NCBI GenBank assembly: GCA_026826555.1
Contig: JAKSZT010038599.1
Coordinates: 3,560,785 to 3,624,784 of the forward strand
From: Tolypeutes matacus
Lineage: Eukaryota; Chordata; Mammalia; Cingulata; Chlamyphoridae
Direction of reading: 5' to 3'
Length of the DNA stretch: 64,000 nt
Shown here in pieces: positions 33,186 through 46,340 of this stretch. The position numbers and the translations under genes are program-made. The notes under the pieces are model-generated. The model did no database searches. It was given only the letters and a program-made list of their open reading frames with translations, and was not told where the DNA came from. Position 1 is the stretch's first letter. Each line of letters opens with the position of its first letter.

Positions 33186-33444
33186 GAGCATTTGATCTTA
33201 AACAAGATGATACAAAACTTCTTTAGGCTACTGTAATCAGGATTTATTTTGATATTTTTAGATTAGTGAATGGTCTTCTCTGTTCGTTGAGGTACCAGGA
33301 ATCCTTTCGTTTAAACTTTCAAGGTCATTTTATGAAAAATAAGGAAGGGAGAAATGTCAAAACAACCCATTGATTCTTTTATCACTCTAACTGTGAACAT
33401 TCAAGTACAGCAAACTCAACACTGGATAATAAAATATAGTATTT

Positions 33445-33490
33445 CATATACATATATATAAACACACACACAAACATATATATATACATA
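33445..33490 (+). repeat. Compound TA/CA microsatellite
   Basis: ATACATATATATAAACACACACACAAACATATATATATACAT: short imperfect (TA)n-(CA)n-(TA)n array. Confidence 0.9.
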
Positions 33491-34079
33491 TTTAAGAGAC
33501 CATGTCACTGCTGTGATTAGAAATGAAGAAACATTATCATTTATTTTGAGGCTGCACAGGGAATTAAAAGCTGTATAACTGGAAAACCTTCTTGACAATT
33601 ATATGCACCCTGGTCACTGTTCACTTTTTTCTCTATGATTAACTGAACCTTTATTTCGAAGGTTCACAGATGAATCAATACATTCAAATTTTAAAAATAA
33701 ATTGACAGTGTTAGTCCAACCTATTTTAGGTGAGAATCTCAAATGTATATTTAAAATAGTAAGGTATTTAATCTTTTGATTTCAAGAAAGACAAAATCTG
33801 TCATATCTTTCATAAGCAAGACTATGTTGCAGGCAACTGTCTTATGTAGAAGAGACTTAAGTTCATCTCTCTTGTCTGAAACTCTCCCCTGTACAATGAT
33901 GAAACTATACTAACCTTCATATATTTTGTGATTATTACATAGGATTAAATACATGCAACTGTCTAGAGCTGTGGGGTATAGGTAATATTTGCTATTTTAA
34001 ATCTTAATTTTGAAGAAATCAATGCTAACAACTTAAATAGTGTTTCCTACTTTGACTCCTTAGAAACTAGTTTTAATCA

Positions 34080-34200
34080 TTATTGAAATGATTATTTATC
34101 AGGTGCTTATTCTGTACTAAGTCCTGTTTTATGTATTTGGAATACAGGAGAAATAATGTAGGCCCCTTCCTTCATGGAGCTCATATTCTGAAATCATCAT
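34080..34200 (-). mobile_element. Ancient L2-class relic
   Basis: ATTATTTATCAGGTGCTTATTCTGTACTAAGTCCTGTTTTATGTATTTGGAATACAGG then CCTTCCTTCATGGAGCTCATATTCTG: the mammal-wide pattern (TATTTATTGAGCACCTACTATGTGCC ... CATGGAGCTTACATTCT), strand by convention uncertain. Confidence 0.55.
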
Positions 34201-35690
34201 TTAAAAAGTGCTCTTTATTCCTTAATTAATGTACTAATCATCTAAAACTTTACATTCTTGGTGGAATACAGAGGGAGACTCTGATAGGATCATACTATCA
34301 CAATTTTAGCTTATTTTTTTATAGTTTCCCTAAAATCGCATGATGGATTTCCAGTCAAAAATTGTTTGCATATTGAGAGTGATGACGCTCCATATATAAA
34401 GAGAATTTGAGACAAAGGTTATTACTTAAACAAGGAACTCCCGGGGAGAGCAGGATGGGCACAAGCAGGTACGGTTTTTCTTCTAAGCAGAGGGAGTGAG
34501 TTTGGGGTTTTATGGTGGTGAAGGATGGGAAAAGTTACCTGCATGTGAGATTTAAATTTCCCACTGATGCCAAAGAAGAAAGTGAGATTATTGGCCTTTA
34601 CATCAGCCTGTGCAGATAGGGTATCAAAGGAAAGAAGATGTCAGTATTCAAATATCAAAATTAAGGTTAGAGTCTTTATTAAACTTGTAAGTGTGAGATA
34701 AAATGTATACATCTTAATTTATTACAGGTTATCTGATATCTAAATTTGGATAAATACTCTACCTTCCCTAGTTTCCATGTGATATTGATATCAGTACACT
34801 GAGCATCTCAGAAATTCAGCTTTTATAAAATGTAAATTGTCACTAAAATTTATAGAATTTAGTAAAGAAAATATAAGATAATATAAGTTAAATAAGCTAA
34901 ATATTGTCTCACAAATAGTTTATGGCTGCCCTTATATGAATTTCTGTTTGCATAAAATATCAAAGGTGAGCTTTTTTAAATTAATAAATGTGTAATGTCT
35001 CTTGAGTCTTTGATCAAAAAACAAGCTCATTCACAGAATATCTTTAAATCTCTCTGATTTCCTAAATTTTTATAGGACCAACAGAAAGATTTTGGGAAAA
35101 GCAAAAACAGGTAGAGACGAAATGACTGCAAAATGCTTTCTCCATCTAGAAATTATATATTTTAATTATTAGAAATCCATAAGTTCCCAAATCTCATGAA
35201 AAATCAAGTAGGTATTACTTCTAACTTCTCATTTTCCACATGATTGCATTTAATCATCTTACAAGAACTCTGAAAAAGTGCATGTGTACTTATTACTGTG
35301 TTCAAATACCTGAAAAAAAATGTAAGATAGAAATATGGCCCATATTTGGAAAAGCTAGAAAACTAACTATGATACAAATAATAAAGACCAAAGAAAAAAA
35401 ATATGTAGCTTTTCAGTATTTTTCATAAGTTTATAGTCTGCAATCACCCATCTCCAAAGATCTTTAGTCTTCTCAAATTGATAACATTGATAATGCATCT
35501 TTAATACAGGTAATATATGGAAATACGTAATAAACCATAAGAGTATGGCAAAAAGATATTTAGAAAGCCAAACATCAATCAAAATAGTGTTCCTTGGTAA
35601 GTTATACTTATTTGACTGAATGGAGTGATAAAACGGTCCATTATGTCAACCCTTTGCAGTCAGAGAATTTACAAACTAATTGAGGAAATA
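34201..35690. other. Unassigned AT-rich sequence
   Basis: 34400-34690 is GC-richer (AACTCCCGGGGAGAGCAGGATGGGCACAAGCAGG) and could be a fragment of an antisense LTR, but I could not define ends. Otherwise nothing recognised. Confidence 0.45.
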
Positions 35691-35694
35691 TGTA

Positions 35695-36260
35695 TGTATT
35701 TTCTCTCTTTACAGATAAATGTCTTAGATTAAGTGTATGGAAATGAAGCAACAGGTTTAGAGCTTATTAAGGGAAACTGTGCTGAAAGAGCTATTTTAAG
35801 CTTTAATTACACCTCACCTGTAGATTATGAGGGTGGATGTGTTGTAGCTAGTCCCAGCTCTGGCCATGGTGCCTCACTAATTGCAACTCAGGAAGGCTGC
35901 CTGTATCCCAGTGAGGGCATTGTAACAGTGCCAAGATATATGGGCTTTCTAATTTTCAGTTGCATAAAACAGATACAGGAAACAGTGTCACGGTGGCACT
36001 AATCATATCAGTAATTGACATCTTAGGGTTTACTAATTTGCACATAGCCAATCACAGCAAATATGTGAACAGCAAAAATTCTAGTGAAGCCAATCACAGG
36101 AAAGAAGTTTCCGTTACTGTAAATGAAATTTCTGAGCTTTCACTCACCATGGCACTCGCTTGCATTGCAGGTGCACGCTTTCATCTTTCTCAAGGCTTGA
36201 TGGCTTAAGACAGTGTCCATACAAACAGGTGATCAACACAGCCAACCACAGTCTGTGGAT
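35695..36260 (+). other. Non-repetitive island, possible conserved noncoding element
   Basis: About 560 bases that resemble no repeat I know and are less AT-biased than the surroundings. A splice-acceptor-like TTTTCTCTCTTTACAG ends at 35714. Two exact GCCAATCACAG motifs (36047-36057, 36089-36099) and a third GCCAACCACAG (36241-36251) lie in it, with homeodomain-like TTTAATTACACCTCACCTG near 35801. Two overlapping plus-strand frames of 89 and 82 codons (35733-36002, 35960-36208) have no recognisable domains. A regulatory element or an old pseudogene are both possible. Confidence 0.35.
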
Positions 36261-38055
36261 TGCTGATTAGGCATCTGAAAATTTTATATTGTGCAGTAAA
36301 GGCAAAATACACATAAATATGTAACTCTATAGATACTGAAATATTTTTAAATGAATAACAGAGAATATAATGACAAATAACTAGGAAAAGCAAATATATT
36401 TAAGAGTTTTTATAACTGACCAAAATTATTTAGCCAAAATCTTTTAAAAGTTTACCTTACTTGTAGCAGTCTCAAATGTGGCAGCCATAGAAGCTCAAAT
36501 ATTAGTTGTTCTGCTATTCTCCCTAGAAATATCTTTATAGACACAAAATTGTAGACAGGAAAATCAACAAAGCTTTAATTCTCAAATAACATTGATGATT
36601 TGGTGAAATTAAACAATTGGAATCTCTTGTTGAACAGTGCAAAATATGTATGTGGAGGGATTGTTGTTCTTAGTTTAAAATTTTAAAAATCTTGAATTTA
36701 TATATTTCTGATTGATGTGTGAAAATCCATAATATATAATAATATACTTAGACATGGTCCTTTTTAAAAATTTAGTTAAAATTTGAAATAAATTCTAGTC
36801 TACAAATGCTACTGAATGCATTAGCTTTTACTGCCAGACAATACATTATAGGAAGAAAAATTCAACCAAATGACTTTTCAGTGCAGACAACAAAAAGCTT
36901 TTATAAACACATTAATGACGGAAAAAGTGTTTTTCACTCAGTATGTACTGAAGCATAATGAAGTTAGGTCTCCAAACCAAAATATATTTTCCCCCAGGGA
37001 AAAACAATCATTTAAACAACCATTGATTTGTTACCTAGTGCCTTGACACTTTTTGATGAGCTCCTTCAAAGCATGCTGATCTTACTTATCTGGTAATAAA
37101 TATGCATATAGAAAAAGAAAAAAAAATATATTGTCTGCCAAGAAATATTTTCTTTATGAGGTGTGGCAGGATTTGGACGTTTAACATATGCCCACAGATT
37201 AAAACATCACTGTATTACCTATGTTAAAATATTCATAAATTTGTTTTAATCATGTTTACTTAGAAATAAGCTGTGTTTATAAGACATAAGTTGAGCTACA
37301 TTATTCCTCCCAGCTTCAAGTGGTAGCATTTGCTATTCTCTCACTACAAAATATTTTGAAAATTTCCTAGCAATTTTGGCGCTTAAGAATAATCAAGGTC
37401 TATATATTCATGATAGCTATTGTAGATAATTATTTTCCTACTTCTTGCAATGGTATATAAAATGTGAAACAATGTACACTGAGTAAGAATAAACAATTTA
37501 TTTCACTGAAATAGAAACAAATTTGCACTTCATTTTATAAAGGTATATTTACTCATGACACTATGAGGAAAAAATATGCAAAATCCTGAAATTATATAAC
37601 TTCTGATAGAAAACAAAATAAATGGTTACAGATAATCAAGAAGAGTATTTAAATTAAATGCCCAAACATGAAAAGAAAAATATTCAAGTTTGAACATTTA
37701 TTTACTTGTAAATTATGATATGCAGATTAGAATATAAGAATCTCCCCAAGGCCAATTAAAGTAATTCTCAGGTACTTGGGACATCTGCTAACATTTTTAG
37801 ATTCTTTTGGCCTGTTATGTTGTCTATGTGTGGGTCACTTTAAAATAATTCTCAATAAATTAGCTTTAATCTACATACCAGGGAAGTTAGCATTTGAAGC
37901 ACCCTAATCAAGAATATACAATATTCGATAGTTTTTCAAAGACCTAATCAGGAGTTTATAATCCAAGGATAGATAATCAAAAATTTAAATATTGTGATTT
38001 AAATTTGTAGCAAGGGATTAACTAAATGGAATAAGGGATACCTAAAACCATTCTC
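36261..38055. other. Anonymous AT-rich sequence
   Basis: Nothing recognised; short frames only. Confidence 0.55.
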
Positions 38056-38059
38056 CATT

Positions 38060-38345
38060 GTGCTTAACTATGGGATTTACTAGAAAGATGATACAGAGCT
38101 AGTCTATGGACAAGGTATAAAAATTCAACAAGTCCAGTAATAGCCTGCTGATTTGTACCCCAGGTCTTGATTATCCTTTGGTCCCTACCCCAGAACTTCA
38201 CTCTGAAAAAACGTTGCTTGTCACAATGCTTAAGTGTAGCTAGTAGGAACTTCTCTAAGCTTACCTCAGCAGGCGACACATATTTATGTGCTTGGTTTCT
38301 AATAAATGTTTGTGGCTTTGGCAGAGTGTAGTCAAGTTTTGTTTT
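38060..38345 (+). mobile_element. Possible LTR end fragment
   Basis: A TATA-like GGTATAAAAATTC at about 38115 and, 190 bases downstream, CTTGGTTTCTAATAAATGTTTGTGGCTTT with AATAAA near 38300 give a core-promoter-to-polyadenylation layout like an LTR R region. The antisense 94-codon frame (38064-38348) is open across the same stretch but shows no known domain. Weak call. Confidence 0.3.
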
Positions 38346-39320
38346 CACTGCAGCATACCACTTTCTAGCATGGTTATGAGGAAGTAGAAGTATAGCCTCT
38401 ACCTATTTCTAATTCTGAGGGATACTGACTTTCTTCTAAATCACCTGACAATTCCAAACCCGGTCTACAGCAGTTTTTAATAGGCCCTGAGGCAGCACCA
38501 ATGCAAGAGCTCTGTATGTGATGAAACTATGACACATGTGACTTGGAAAAGAACACATGAACAGAATAGGTGGGTTAATGAAGAAGTGAGAGAATCTTTT
38601 GCTTCCTTGTTTGAAAGGTGGTATCAGATTATTGAAAGGGTAGCCAGGCTAGATCAGAGGATAGGAAATAACGCTCAATGATCCTGGGACTTCTTAGGAG
38701 CCAGGGGGAAGCAGGGGAGTTTAGTAGCTCTGGATAAGAACCTACCACTTTTATTTCAACAAAGGCAGTTCTCAGTACAGCGGCATTACATCAAAACATG
38801 CTTTTAACTTATTAAAATTAAATTTCAGATAATCAGTGTGCACATGCCCAAAGTGGCACGGAAGATGATAGGTTGTGTTTCCTCAGTTTAAATTTCTACA
38901 TATTGTTCCTTTTGTGAACCTTTTACTGCACTAAGTATGATTCTGGAATGTGAAGAAATATATTTCATATGACCTTTCAACCTCTAGTGCACCAGCCAAA
39001 GAAACATCCAACTATCCAATGCTGTAGGAAAAACTGGCTCTATTGTTTATTAAGAAATTGTATGTTAACCAGAAAAGCAGACTTTTTACTGATTTTTAGG
39101 ATAATTTTGATTATTCCTAATTTGACGTTTTTTTATTGTTGCTGTTTTAGAACCTAAAGTCGAATATGGCCAGTCTCTATAGCATGCTCTACACATTCAT
39201 GTTCTACCTTAACTATTTGTTCAAAAGATTTTTGCAACTGAAACAGCTTCAAAAGCCACTAGACCAGGCAAAATTTGAGACCATATCCCATTATAAAATT
39301 ACTTGGTGTTACATTTCCTT

Positions 39321-39965
39321 TGTCAAATAAAAAACAAATGTGGGACTTAGGTAAGGAGACACTTTATTTCAAAGGATTATTGCAGGAGGAGGAAAATGAT
39401 TATTGCAATAGGGAGAGCACTCCAACCATGAGATTTGCAAACAACTCAAAGGTTAAGCAGAAAAGGGCTTTTATTTTATTAGGAATAACAAGAGCTAGAA
39501 GGAACCAGGTTTGGAGAAGTGGGTTGAGTGCGTGTGGAATGATCTGATGGTCGATCAGAGCATGATTTGTCCAAAGCTTAGCCTATTCTGGGGAGGGGTT
39601 GTTAAGGAGAGGCTGGGTATATGCTGGTTAAAATGGTCAAATTTCAGGGACCTGGGGCAAGGTGAGAAATTTAACCAAAGTTGAGTTTATAAGCATTTTG
39701 TTCTGATTGATCAGTGGGGACTAAAACAGTTCAGCTACTCATTTATGAGGCAGAGAATAGAAATTTGGGGGGCTTTTGTCTAGCCTTATCATAAATAAAG
39801 GGGAGTATCTGTCTTCTTTAAGTTCTATGGGGAAGTGTATCTCTCTGAAGTAAGCTGTTTCCAGGATGCAAAATGGTGGGGGAATTTCTTTAAATTGCTG
39901 TGCTTTCCAGGATCACAGGGTTCAGATAAAATTTCGGCATTGTCACCCTGAATCTCATTGTCACA
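39321..39965 (-). mobile_element. Probable ERV1-type LTR, antisense
   Basis: On the minus strand it runs from TGTGACAATGAG near 39965 to TTATTTGACA at 39321, with TG...CA ends. A polyadenylation signal AATAAA (complement of TTTATT at 39363-39368) lies about 40 bases before the end, and a pyrimidine- and C-rich U3/R (AGCCTCTCCTTAACAACCCC, CCACTTCTCCAAACC) precedes it. No convincing target duplication was found, so the ends are approximate. The plus-strand frame 39275-39547 is a by-product. Confidence 0.6.
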
Positions 39966-42325
39966 GATGCTTTCGCTCCTGATTCATCTAAATTAGTTTT
40001 TTCCCTCTATTTCCAAGAAACTGTTTAGAACATAAAAGGCCAAGAATAAAGCCCAGAGGTTTAAACTGGGGATGAAATCATATGTAGAAACAGGGTATAA
40101 GTATACAGGCAAACATATGAATTAAAGTTAAATTTGAATACAAAGAAGTAGATAGCAATCAAGTAACAGATATTAGGACTCTGAATCCAGGTTGAAGATT
40201 TAGAACAGACTGGCAATTCACTACACAGTACAGTCAAATGAAGACCATGACCAGGCCAATTGTTTGTGTCATCTTTTTGAGTTTTAATAATAGTTGCATA
40301 TCTGGGAAGAGAACATGTAGTAATGAACACTTCTTTCCAGGGAGATCTGGGCTTTTAAAATAACCCTGATTATAGAAAAAGGCAGTATAATTTCTGGTAT
40401 TTACAGTTCTCAAACTTCTATTTTTGTATATTATATAAATCTTTGTTTTTCTTTTTCAGGCCCTTATTCCTTGTATCCCGAACAAATTGAAAGTTATATA
40501 TTGATTTATCATATAATAAGTAACAAGATCCCTTCAATATAGCAATTGTTAACCAAAGAGTTTTTGGTCTGATTTATTTGACTTTTCTTAATAAGAAGAG
40601 GGTGACCTTCTTATTTTCCCATGGGAAAAAGGTCTGTCACCAGGGCAATTTGAAAGCTTCATGTCCCACAAATTTATAGTAGTTCTGCAAAGTTTAAGAA
40701 AAAGTCATGCTTACATTTCCAAATATGCCAGATTCTTCTTCTGCTACTGATGCTGTGTGTATCTCTCTCTCTCAACATCAAATACTAGCAATAAAACTGA
40801 AAAGAGCAATTTAATACAAATTCACTGAGCATCTTCTATCTGTCAAGCATTGCTAAGCACTGCTGAAGAAAGATAAGATGTGAGAAAAAGGGCATAATCT
40901 CCAGTAAGTGCAATATAGTATGCAGCACTGTATTACTTTTATTTGATTTTCTCAAAGTGCCTATCTTTCCCACAAACCAAAAAAAAAAAAAAAAAAAAAT
41001 CCATATGCAAGAAAATTATTTATTTTATATTTTTATTGGGACAAAACATCTTTTAAAGTATATACTATTTGATGAGCCTTTGTAATATTTTGTAAAGAAG
41101 TAACTTGATACCTTACTTTTAAACAGTGTTTGACGGCTAGGACAAGAGTTAGGAAGAGAGCAGAAGAACCTACTGTTTCCTGATATCCTTCATGGCTGGA
41201 GAAGTGCATGCCTGTTTTCCTGTTCCTACTTTTTCTGGCAGCTGAAATAAGTAGACATTATACTGTTTGTCTACCACCTGCTGGAGAATAGGAGGAATCA
41301 AGTAAAGGACAGGGTGAAATGCTTCCAAAGCACACCCAGGAGATTATAGAGCTACTATCATCACATACACAAACTGCTACTCTGTTGGAGAGACTTGGCC
41401 TTAAGCAGAAGGCTATTTAAACCACAAAGCCTAAATGAAACAGCTGGAAATGGTAAAGTCCAATAAGGCTGAGTTAACCTGCCTGGTGGCGTGTAGGACA
41501 AGACTATTCTTGCAGAAGCAGTGCATTCTGGAATATAACGCAGTGCTATAAATTTTACTTCCCTTTTAATATTTCTTACCCCAGATAAATTGTAAATCAA
41601 TTGACCAAGGTAATTTACTTATTCAGGATCAGATGTATGTATATGATAATTTTGCCTCCAGAGAAGGAAACAGCCTGCTTGTGGCTTCCTAACCATTTGG
41701 CAGGCAGGAGAAAAACATCAGGTCACTGGCCAATAATGCAGTTACAACAGTAAATGTGGGGCAGCAATTTAGAGAAGGCAGGAAAAAAGGACAAGAAGCT
41801 TTACCCTCCCAGTGGCAAAGAAATGTTGCTGTGTTGGCAGGACTTTTTCTGAGGATTAATAGAATTTGTTCTGATGACAAGCAGGTCACGATAATTATTC
41901 CCACCTCTTTGTAGCTTTTCAATTACCATTACCCTCCTGTGGCAGCTTATGGAGAAAAGTTGGCATAAAAATTAAGGATACTGATTATTATAATTAGATA
42001 AATATAGGGATAACAATTTTATTCGATTAAAGGCCCTGGCAAAGTGGCCTAAAATGAACCACAACAGAATCAACGCAAAGCCATATTATCCAAATGTCTG
42101 AATTTGCACTCAGAAAGACAGACTGTGGTCATTTTGGCCAAATCAGAACTCTCCCGATACAAAGCAAGAAACTTTACTCATGAATATAAATACAACAGGA
42201 GGATGATGGAAATTCTAAATGGCAAGTAAAGAGATATGAACTTTCTAATTCTTAATTTGCATTTTCTTATTTGGTTTTGATATATATTTAGTTAGAAAAT
42301 AAAGTAAATCTGTGAAGGTAGGTAC
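39966..42325. other. Mostly unassigned sequence
   Basis: Contains an A20-22 tract at 40979-40999, an ancient L2-like patch near 40815-40890 and otherwise unique sequence. No gene recognised. Confidence 0.5.
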
Positions 42326-42329
42326 TAGG

Positions 42330-42450
42330 ACCGTTATGTTCACTGATATATCTTTAGCATCTGGCATTGTTCCTGCATCCAAAGCTCCTCATAAAATATT
42401 TATTGAATGAATGGATGAATAATATAATAGATGAATAAATGAATCAGTGA
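42330..42450 (+). mobile_element. L2-class 3' end relic
   Basis: TATCTTTAGCATCTGGCATTGTTCC ... AAAATATTTATTGAATGAATGGATGAATAA matches the L2-type 3' end, with the terminal TGAATGAA-type repeats slightly expanded. Confidence 0.68.
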
Positions 42451-42879
42451 ATAAGCAATAAACAATGGAGCTATTAAAAGCCACTTGAAAAGCCTAAATA
42501 CAATCAAATTAAGTCTAAAAATTACATTGCTAGGTTTCATTTTTCTAATAATGTACTATTTATGAAAAAGAAAAAACATTAAAAGTATTACTACATGTAA
42601 AATATGACTACACTGATATTTTATCTAAATTGCAGAAAATGCCTCATGAAAGTGATTTTTTCTCACAATTGCCTGTCTCTCCGACTCTTCTCTCCCCTCT
42701 AGTTTATTTCTCTTGGTTCACAGTTGCTCAAATTCTAGCTGAATCTACTTACTTTTCCCCTTTCTTCATTTCATTTCTCCTCCTTTCCTTTATCTTCCTT
42801 TTCATTTTATCACAGGCAAGAAAAAAATACCATTTTACTCACACTTCCTCCAGAAAGAAACATGACTGCTGAACCATTT

Positions 42880-43220
42880 ACCGTATTGCCTCCTTGGCCT
42901 GGAATCTCTTCCTGCCCTTTTTCTTTCCTCTCCCTGGTGATTTCTCCCTGGTGATTCCTGTTGGAGAGCATACCAAAACTTTCATTTTCTGTAGGCAACT
43001 TATCCCAGCCCCAGCAGAGACCATGGATCATACCTTTCATTTCAGCCTTTGTCATATAATGCAAACCTCTATTATGGCACTTGCTATGTTTCATTTTTTA
43101 TTCCTGTGCCTCTTTTTTACATTGTTACTTGACATGAGTAATACTATATCATGCTCATCTTAGTATCTACAGGTCCTGGCACATAGTTAGGTACTAAAAA
43201 TTTTTAAATAGATGACTGAA
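42880..43220 (+). mobile_element. L2 LINE 3' fragment
   Basis: CCTCCTTGGCCTGGAATCTCTTCCTGCCC, later TTTGTCATATAATGCAAACC, TTATTCCTGTGCCTC and AGTATCTACAGGTCCTGGCACATAGTTAGGTACTAAA follow the order of L2 ORF2-end and 3'-UTR sequence. The open frames on both strands here are chance. Confidence 0.65.
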
Positions 43221-43445
43221 TACACCAGGAAACTTGGTATTTAGTGGACATATTTTACATTAATACTTACTTTCCCACAAATGTAAAAGAATCACCATGC
43301 TTTTATAATGTTAGCCCTTACTTGACTGCACTGTTTAAACCCTAAATACAAGAAGAATTTGCTAAAATTCAAATCAGAGTAAAATACAAAGATGACACCT
43401 CTATCTTTTATTTTTGCTAACTTGGGCAACTTGTTCATTGAAACA

Positions 43446-43469
43446 TATGTGTGTGTATGTGTATGTGTA

Positions 43470-43501
<32 letters not shown>
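43446..43501 (+). repeat. (TG)n(TA)n microsatellite
   Basis: Imperfect TG/TATG repeats (43446-43488) followed by (TA)n to 43501. The minus-strand frame with a His-Thr run (43292-43531) is the translation of this repeat. Confidence 0.95.
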
Positions 43502-44109
43502 GTACTGAAATCTACATATGAAAAGCTTCACAGAAACTGAAATAATGCCTTCACAGTATTAACTTTAAATATGTGTTTGCAATATGATAGATTAAGTTGA
43601 ATTCTGACAAGAATTTATTTCACTACACAGCATTATTCTCTTTTCCTATTCTTTCCAGCCTCTCTGGTATTTTCTGCACCCATTTCTTTTAGTGCCAGTG
43701 CATCTGATTGGACTATAAAACATGAAATGCGTGGCTTCAAAACACAGCTGGAGCCAATACCATTCTTTAGCCAGCTGGCATAAGCCACCGCTGTAGAAAG
43801 CAGCAGATTCTGTTTTGATAGAGTAAGCATTGGAACGTGTGCTGCTTATAATTTCTTCCCCATCCAACAAACAAATTAGTCTAGAAAAGAAATACATCAG
43901 TCATTGAGAGGAATGAGACTGATTGATAAAAGGGGTTATCACTCCCTCCTGCTTATGGTACATAGTGTGCTTCTGATGCTTTTTGGCAAAGTAGCTTACA
44001 CTGCTTGCAGTATTTTCATCCCCAAGGCAAGACACTGATATAATAAAACACCTGAATTTCCTTCTTCAAAGAAGAGGGCAGAGAAGAATTTGTACAATCT
44101 ACAACATCT

Positions 44110-44645
44110 ATGTATCTGTGTCTATCTCTCTCTTTTCCTCTTTAAGTAATCCATCATCCCCCATCTATTTTTCCTATATTTACCTATATATGCTTCTATC
44201 AATCTATGTGTATGTGTTTATCTATCCATCCATCCCTCCATTCACCCATCCTTCTAAACTATCTGTCCACATACCCAGCTAAAACTAGCTCTATATACAT
44301 TCTTCCTCCCCTCTCTCCTATCTGTTTGTATCTATCTAATCTCCTACCTACCTATCTATCTATCCATCCATCTAATCTACTTATTGATCAATCGTCTATT
44401 TAAATATCTAATCAATCCATCTATCTTTTTATCTGTCCATTTAACTACACAACTCTCATTCATCTTCCCATATATCCATCATATCTCCATCCACACACCT
44501 ATGCATTTATCCAGCCATTCATCCACCTATCACCTATCTATCATCTAACTGTATCTATCTATTGTCTGTCTATCTATCAATCTATCTACCTACTTATGTA
44601 TCCTATCTAATCTGTCTATCATCATCACCATCATCGTCATCATCT
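44110..44645 (+). repeat. Long degenerate TCTA/TCCA tetranucleotide microsatellite
   Basis: About 530 bases dominated by CTAT, CATC and TCCA tetramers (CTACCTACCTATCTATCTAT near 44343, ATCTATCTATTGTCTGTCTATC near 44553), ending in a CATCATCACCATCATCGTCATCATC trinucleotide-like stretch. Replication-slippage DNA; the 65-codon frame inside it is an artefact. Confidence 0.95.
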
Positions 44646-45149
44646 TTTCCCCCACATATTACCAGGGTCAGGTGTTCATTTGATCTTTGCTTAAATTTCT
44701 CTAAGGAAAAAAAATATTTTCTACCTGGTGGTTAATTCTCTAATTGTGCAATTCAAGTACTTAGAAATTTCACTGTGTTTTTATGATTTACATTCATTAG
44801 TCTTAGCTTTGCTCTCCAGAGCACTGTAAAATGAGTCTACTACCTTTTCCATTTGAAAAATTTCCAGATTTTGAAGCCAGCTAACTTTTTTGCCCTAAGC
44901 TTTTTGTTTTCTAGGCTAAATAAGCCCCATTTCTCACATGATATAGTTTTCTAATGTTGAACTACCATTATCCGCTCCTGCACACCACCAGTTTTATCAC
45001 TGTCTCTTTCATTTAAATTTCTGGGCCAGAGTTAGAAACAGATCTTAGAAGTGTGGCTTATGTTGGACTCATTCCCTAAATATTGAGATATATCATATGA
45101 TTAACAAACTTGAAAATACTCCTTTTCATGTTATATTATCATTTTATGC

Positions 45150-45690
45150 TGCTTATTAAATTATCACAAACTTAGCAGCTTAAAATAGCACACATTTACA
45201 TTCTCAGTTTCTCTTGGTCAGGAACCTGGGCACAGCTTAGCTGTGTCCTTTGCTTAAAGTCTCATAAGCTATTGATGATTTCTACTGAACTGGATTTCAG
45301 TATGAACTGGAGCCTCGACTAGGAAGAATACACTTCCAGGATCACACAAGATGCTGGCAGACTTTATTTCCTTGTGGCTGTATAACTACCCTAGCTTCTG
45401 CAAACTGATGGCTGGAGGCTGCCCTCAGGTCCATGACACTGCCTACAGCAACTTGCCATGTGAGCCACAATTCTTAAAAGTCAGCAAGGGAAAAAAACGT
45501 CTAGAGTGAGTCTACATGCAGAATGGAGTCTTATAATGTAACGTAATAGTGACATCCCATTACCTTTGCACATTCTATTGGTTAGAAGCAAGTCAGAAGC
45601 CCCATCCACGTTCAAGTAAATAAAACATGCAGACACCAGGAGGCAGTGCTCATAGGGGTCCCCTCATATTCTGGCTATCGTACGTGTAAT
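45150..45690 (-). mobile_element. Ancient LTR-like relic, antisense
   Basis: TATCACAAACTTAGCAGCTTAAAATAGCACACATTTAC at the left side is the antisense LTR-end signature seen in other mammalian LTRs here. The right side has GTGACATCCCATTACCTTTGCACATTCTATTGGTTAGAAGCAAGTCA and GGGGTCCCCTCATATTCTGGC. Ends not defined; family unresolved. Confidence 0.5.
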
Positions 45691-45899
45691 TATTCAAAGT
45701 ATTATCAAGAGATGTAGGATCTGAGTATATGATAGCAGTATATGTTTAATGTTCCATAAATCTTCTTAGAAACCAAAATGCCAGGAGTCTTCTCCATTTC
45801 CTTGGGAGTAGGGGCTTTGTTTTGGTAATATGTAGTAAATTAAACAAATTCTCTCAATTCTTCAAAACTTCCTGTGCTCAGCCCTTTGCCAAGCAACTT

Positions 45900-46340
45900 T
45901 GTAGTACCCTTCACTGTGAACATGGCTTAGTTTCTTAACTATGTCAATCTGGGTTCAAATATGCTGCCAGCTCTGACCAATGAGAGGCTAGCAAATGCAA
46001 TATGAAATAAGCACTTGTAATTATCCCTTTGTACTTCTGCCTTCTCCATGACAGTACATACCTGAGTTAGCCATCTGGTCATAGGAGGAGGTGGAGAAAC
46101 TTGTTAATACCCCAGCTAAGGCATCCCAGCCAGATTACCCAGTCTATAGCTTACTTGTAGATAGAAGAAAAAAAAAAGAAAAAAAAAAAAAAGCCAAATT
46201 CAGCCTTACCAAGCAACCAGATCCAGCCAAGATCATCTGAACCCCATAAGTGTGTGAGAAATAAATATTTACTATTGTATGCCATTGAACTTTTTGATTA
46301 TAAAAATATGTATTTTTAATCCCCTTTATCATCTTCAGGA
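45900..46340 (+). mobile_element. Possible ancient repeat with polyadenylation-like end
   Basis: AACCAGATCCAGCCAAGATCATCTGAACCCCATAAGTGTGTGAGAAATAAATATTTACTATTGTATGCCATTGAA resembles the 3' end of an old LTR/MER-type repeat. Includes an A-rich tract near 46168-46193. Weak call. Confidence 0.35.

Noticed and set aside
35733..36208. Two overlapping frames as coding exons
   Set aside because: An acceptor-like site exists at 35714, but an in-frame stop follows quickly and no matching donor or domain was found; kept only as a possible noncoding element.
43292..43531. Frame with a His-Thr run, metal-binding look
   Set aside because: Translation of the (TG)n(TA)n microsatellite.
44206..44403. Open frame or CRISPR-like regular repeats
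   Set aside because: Tetranucleotide microsatellite with no spacer/repeat structure in eukaryotic DNA.
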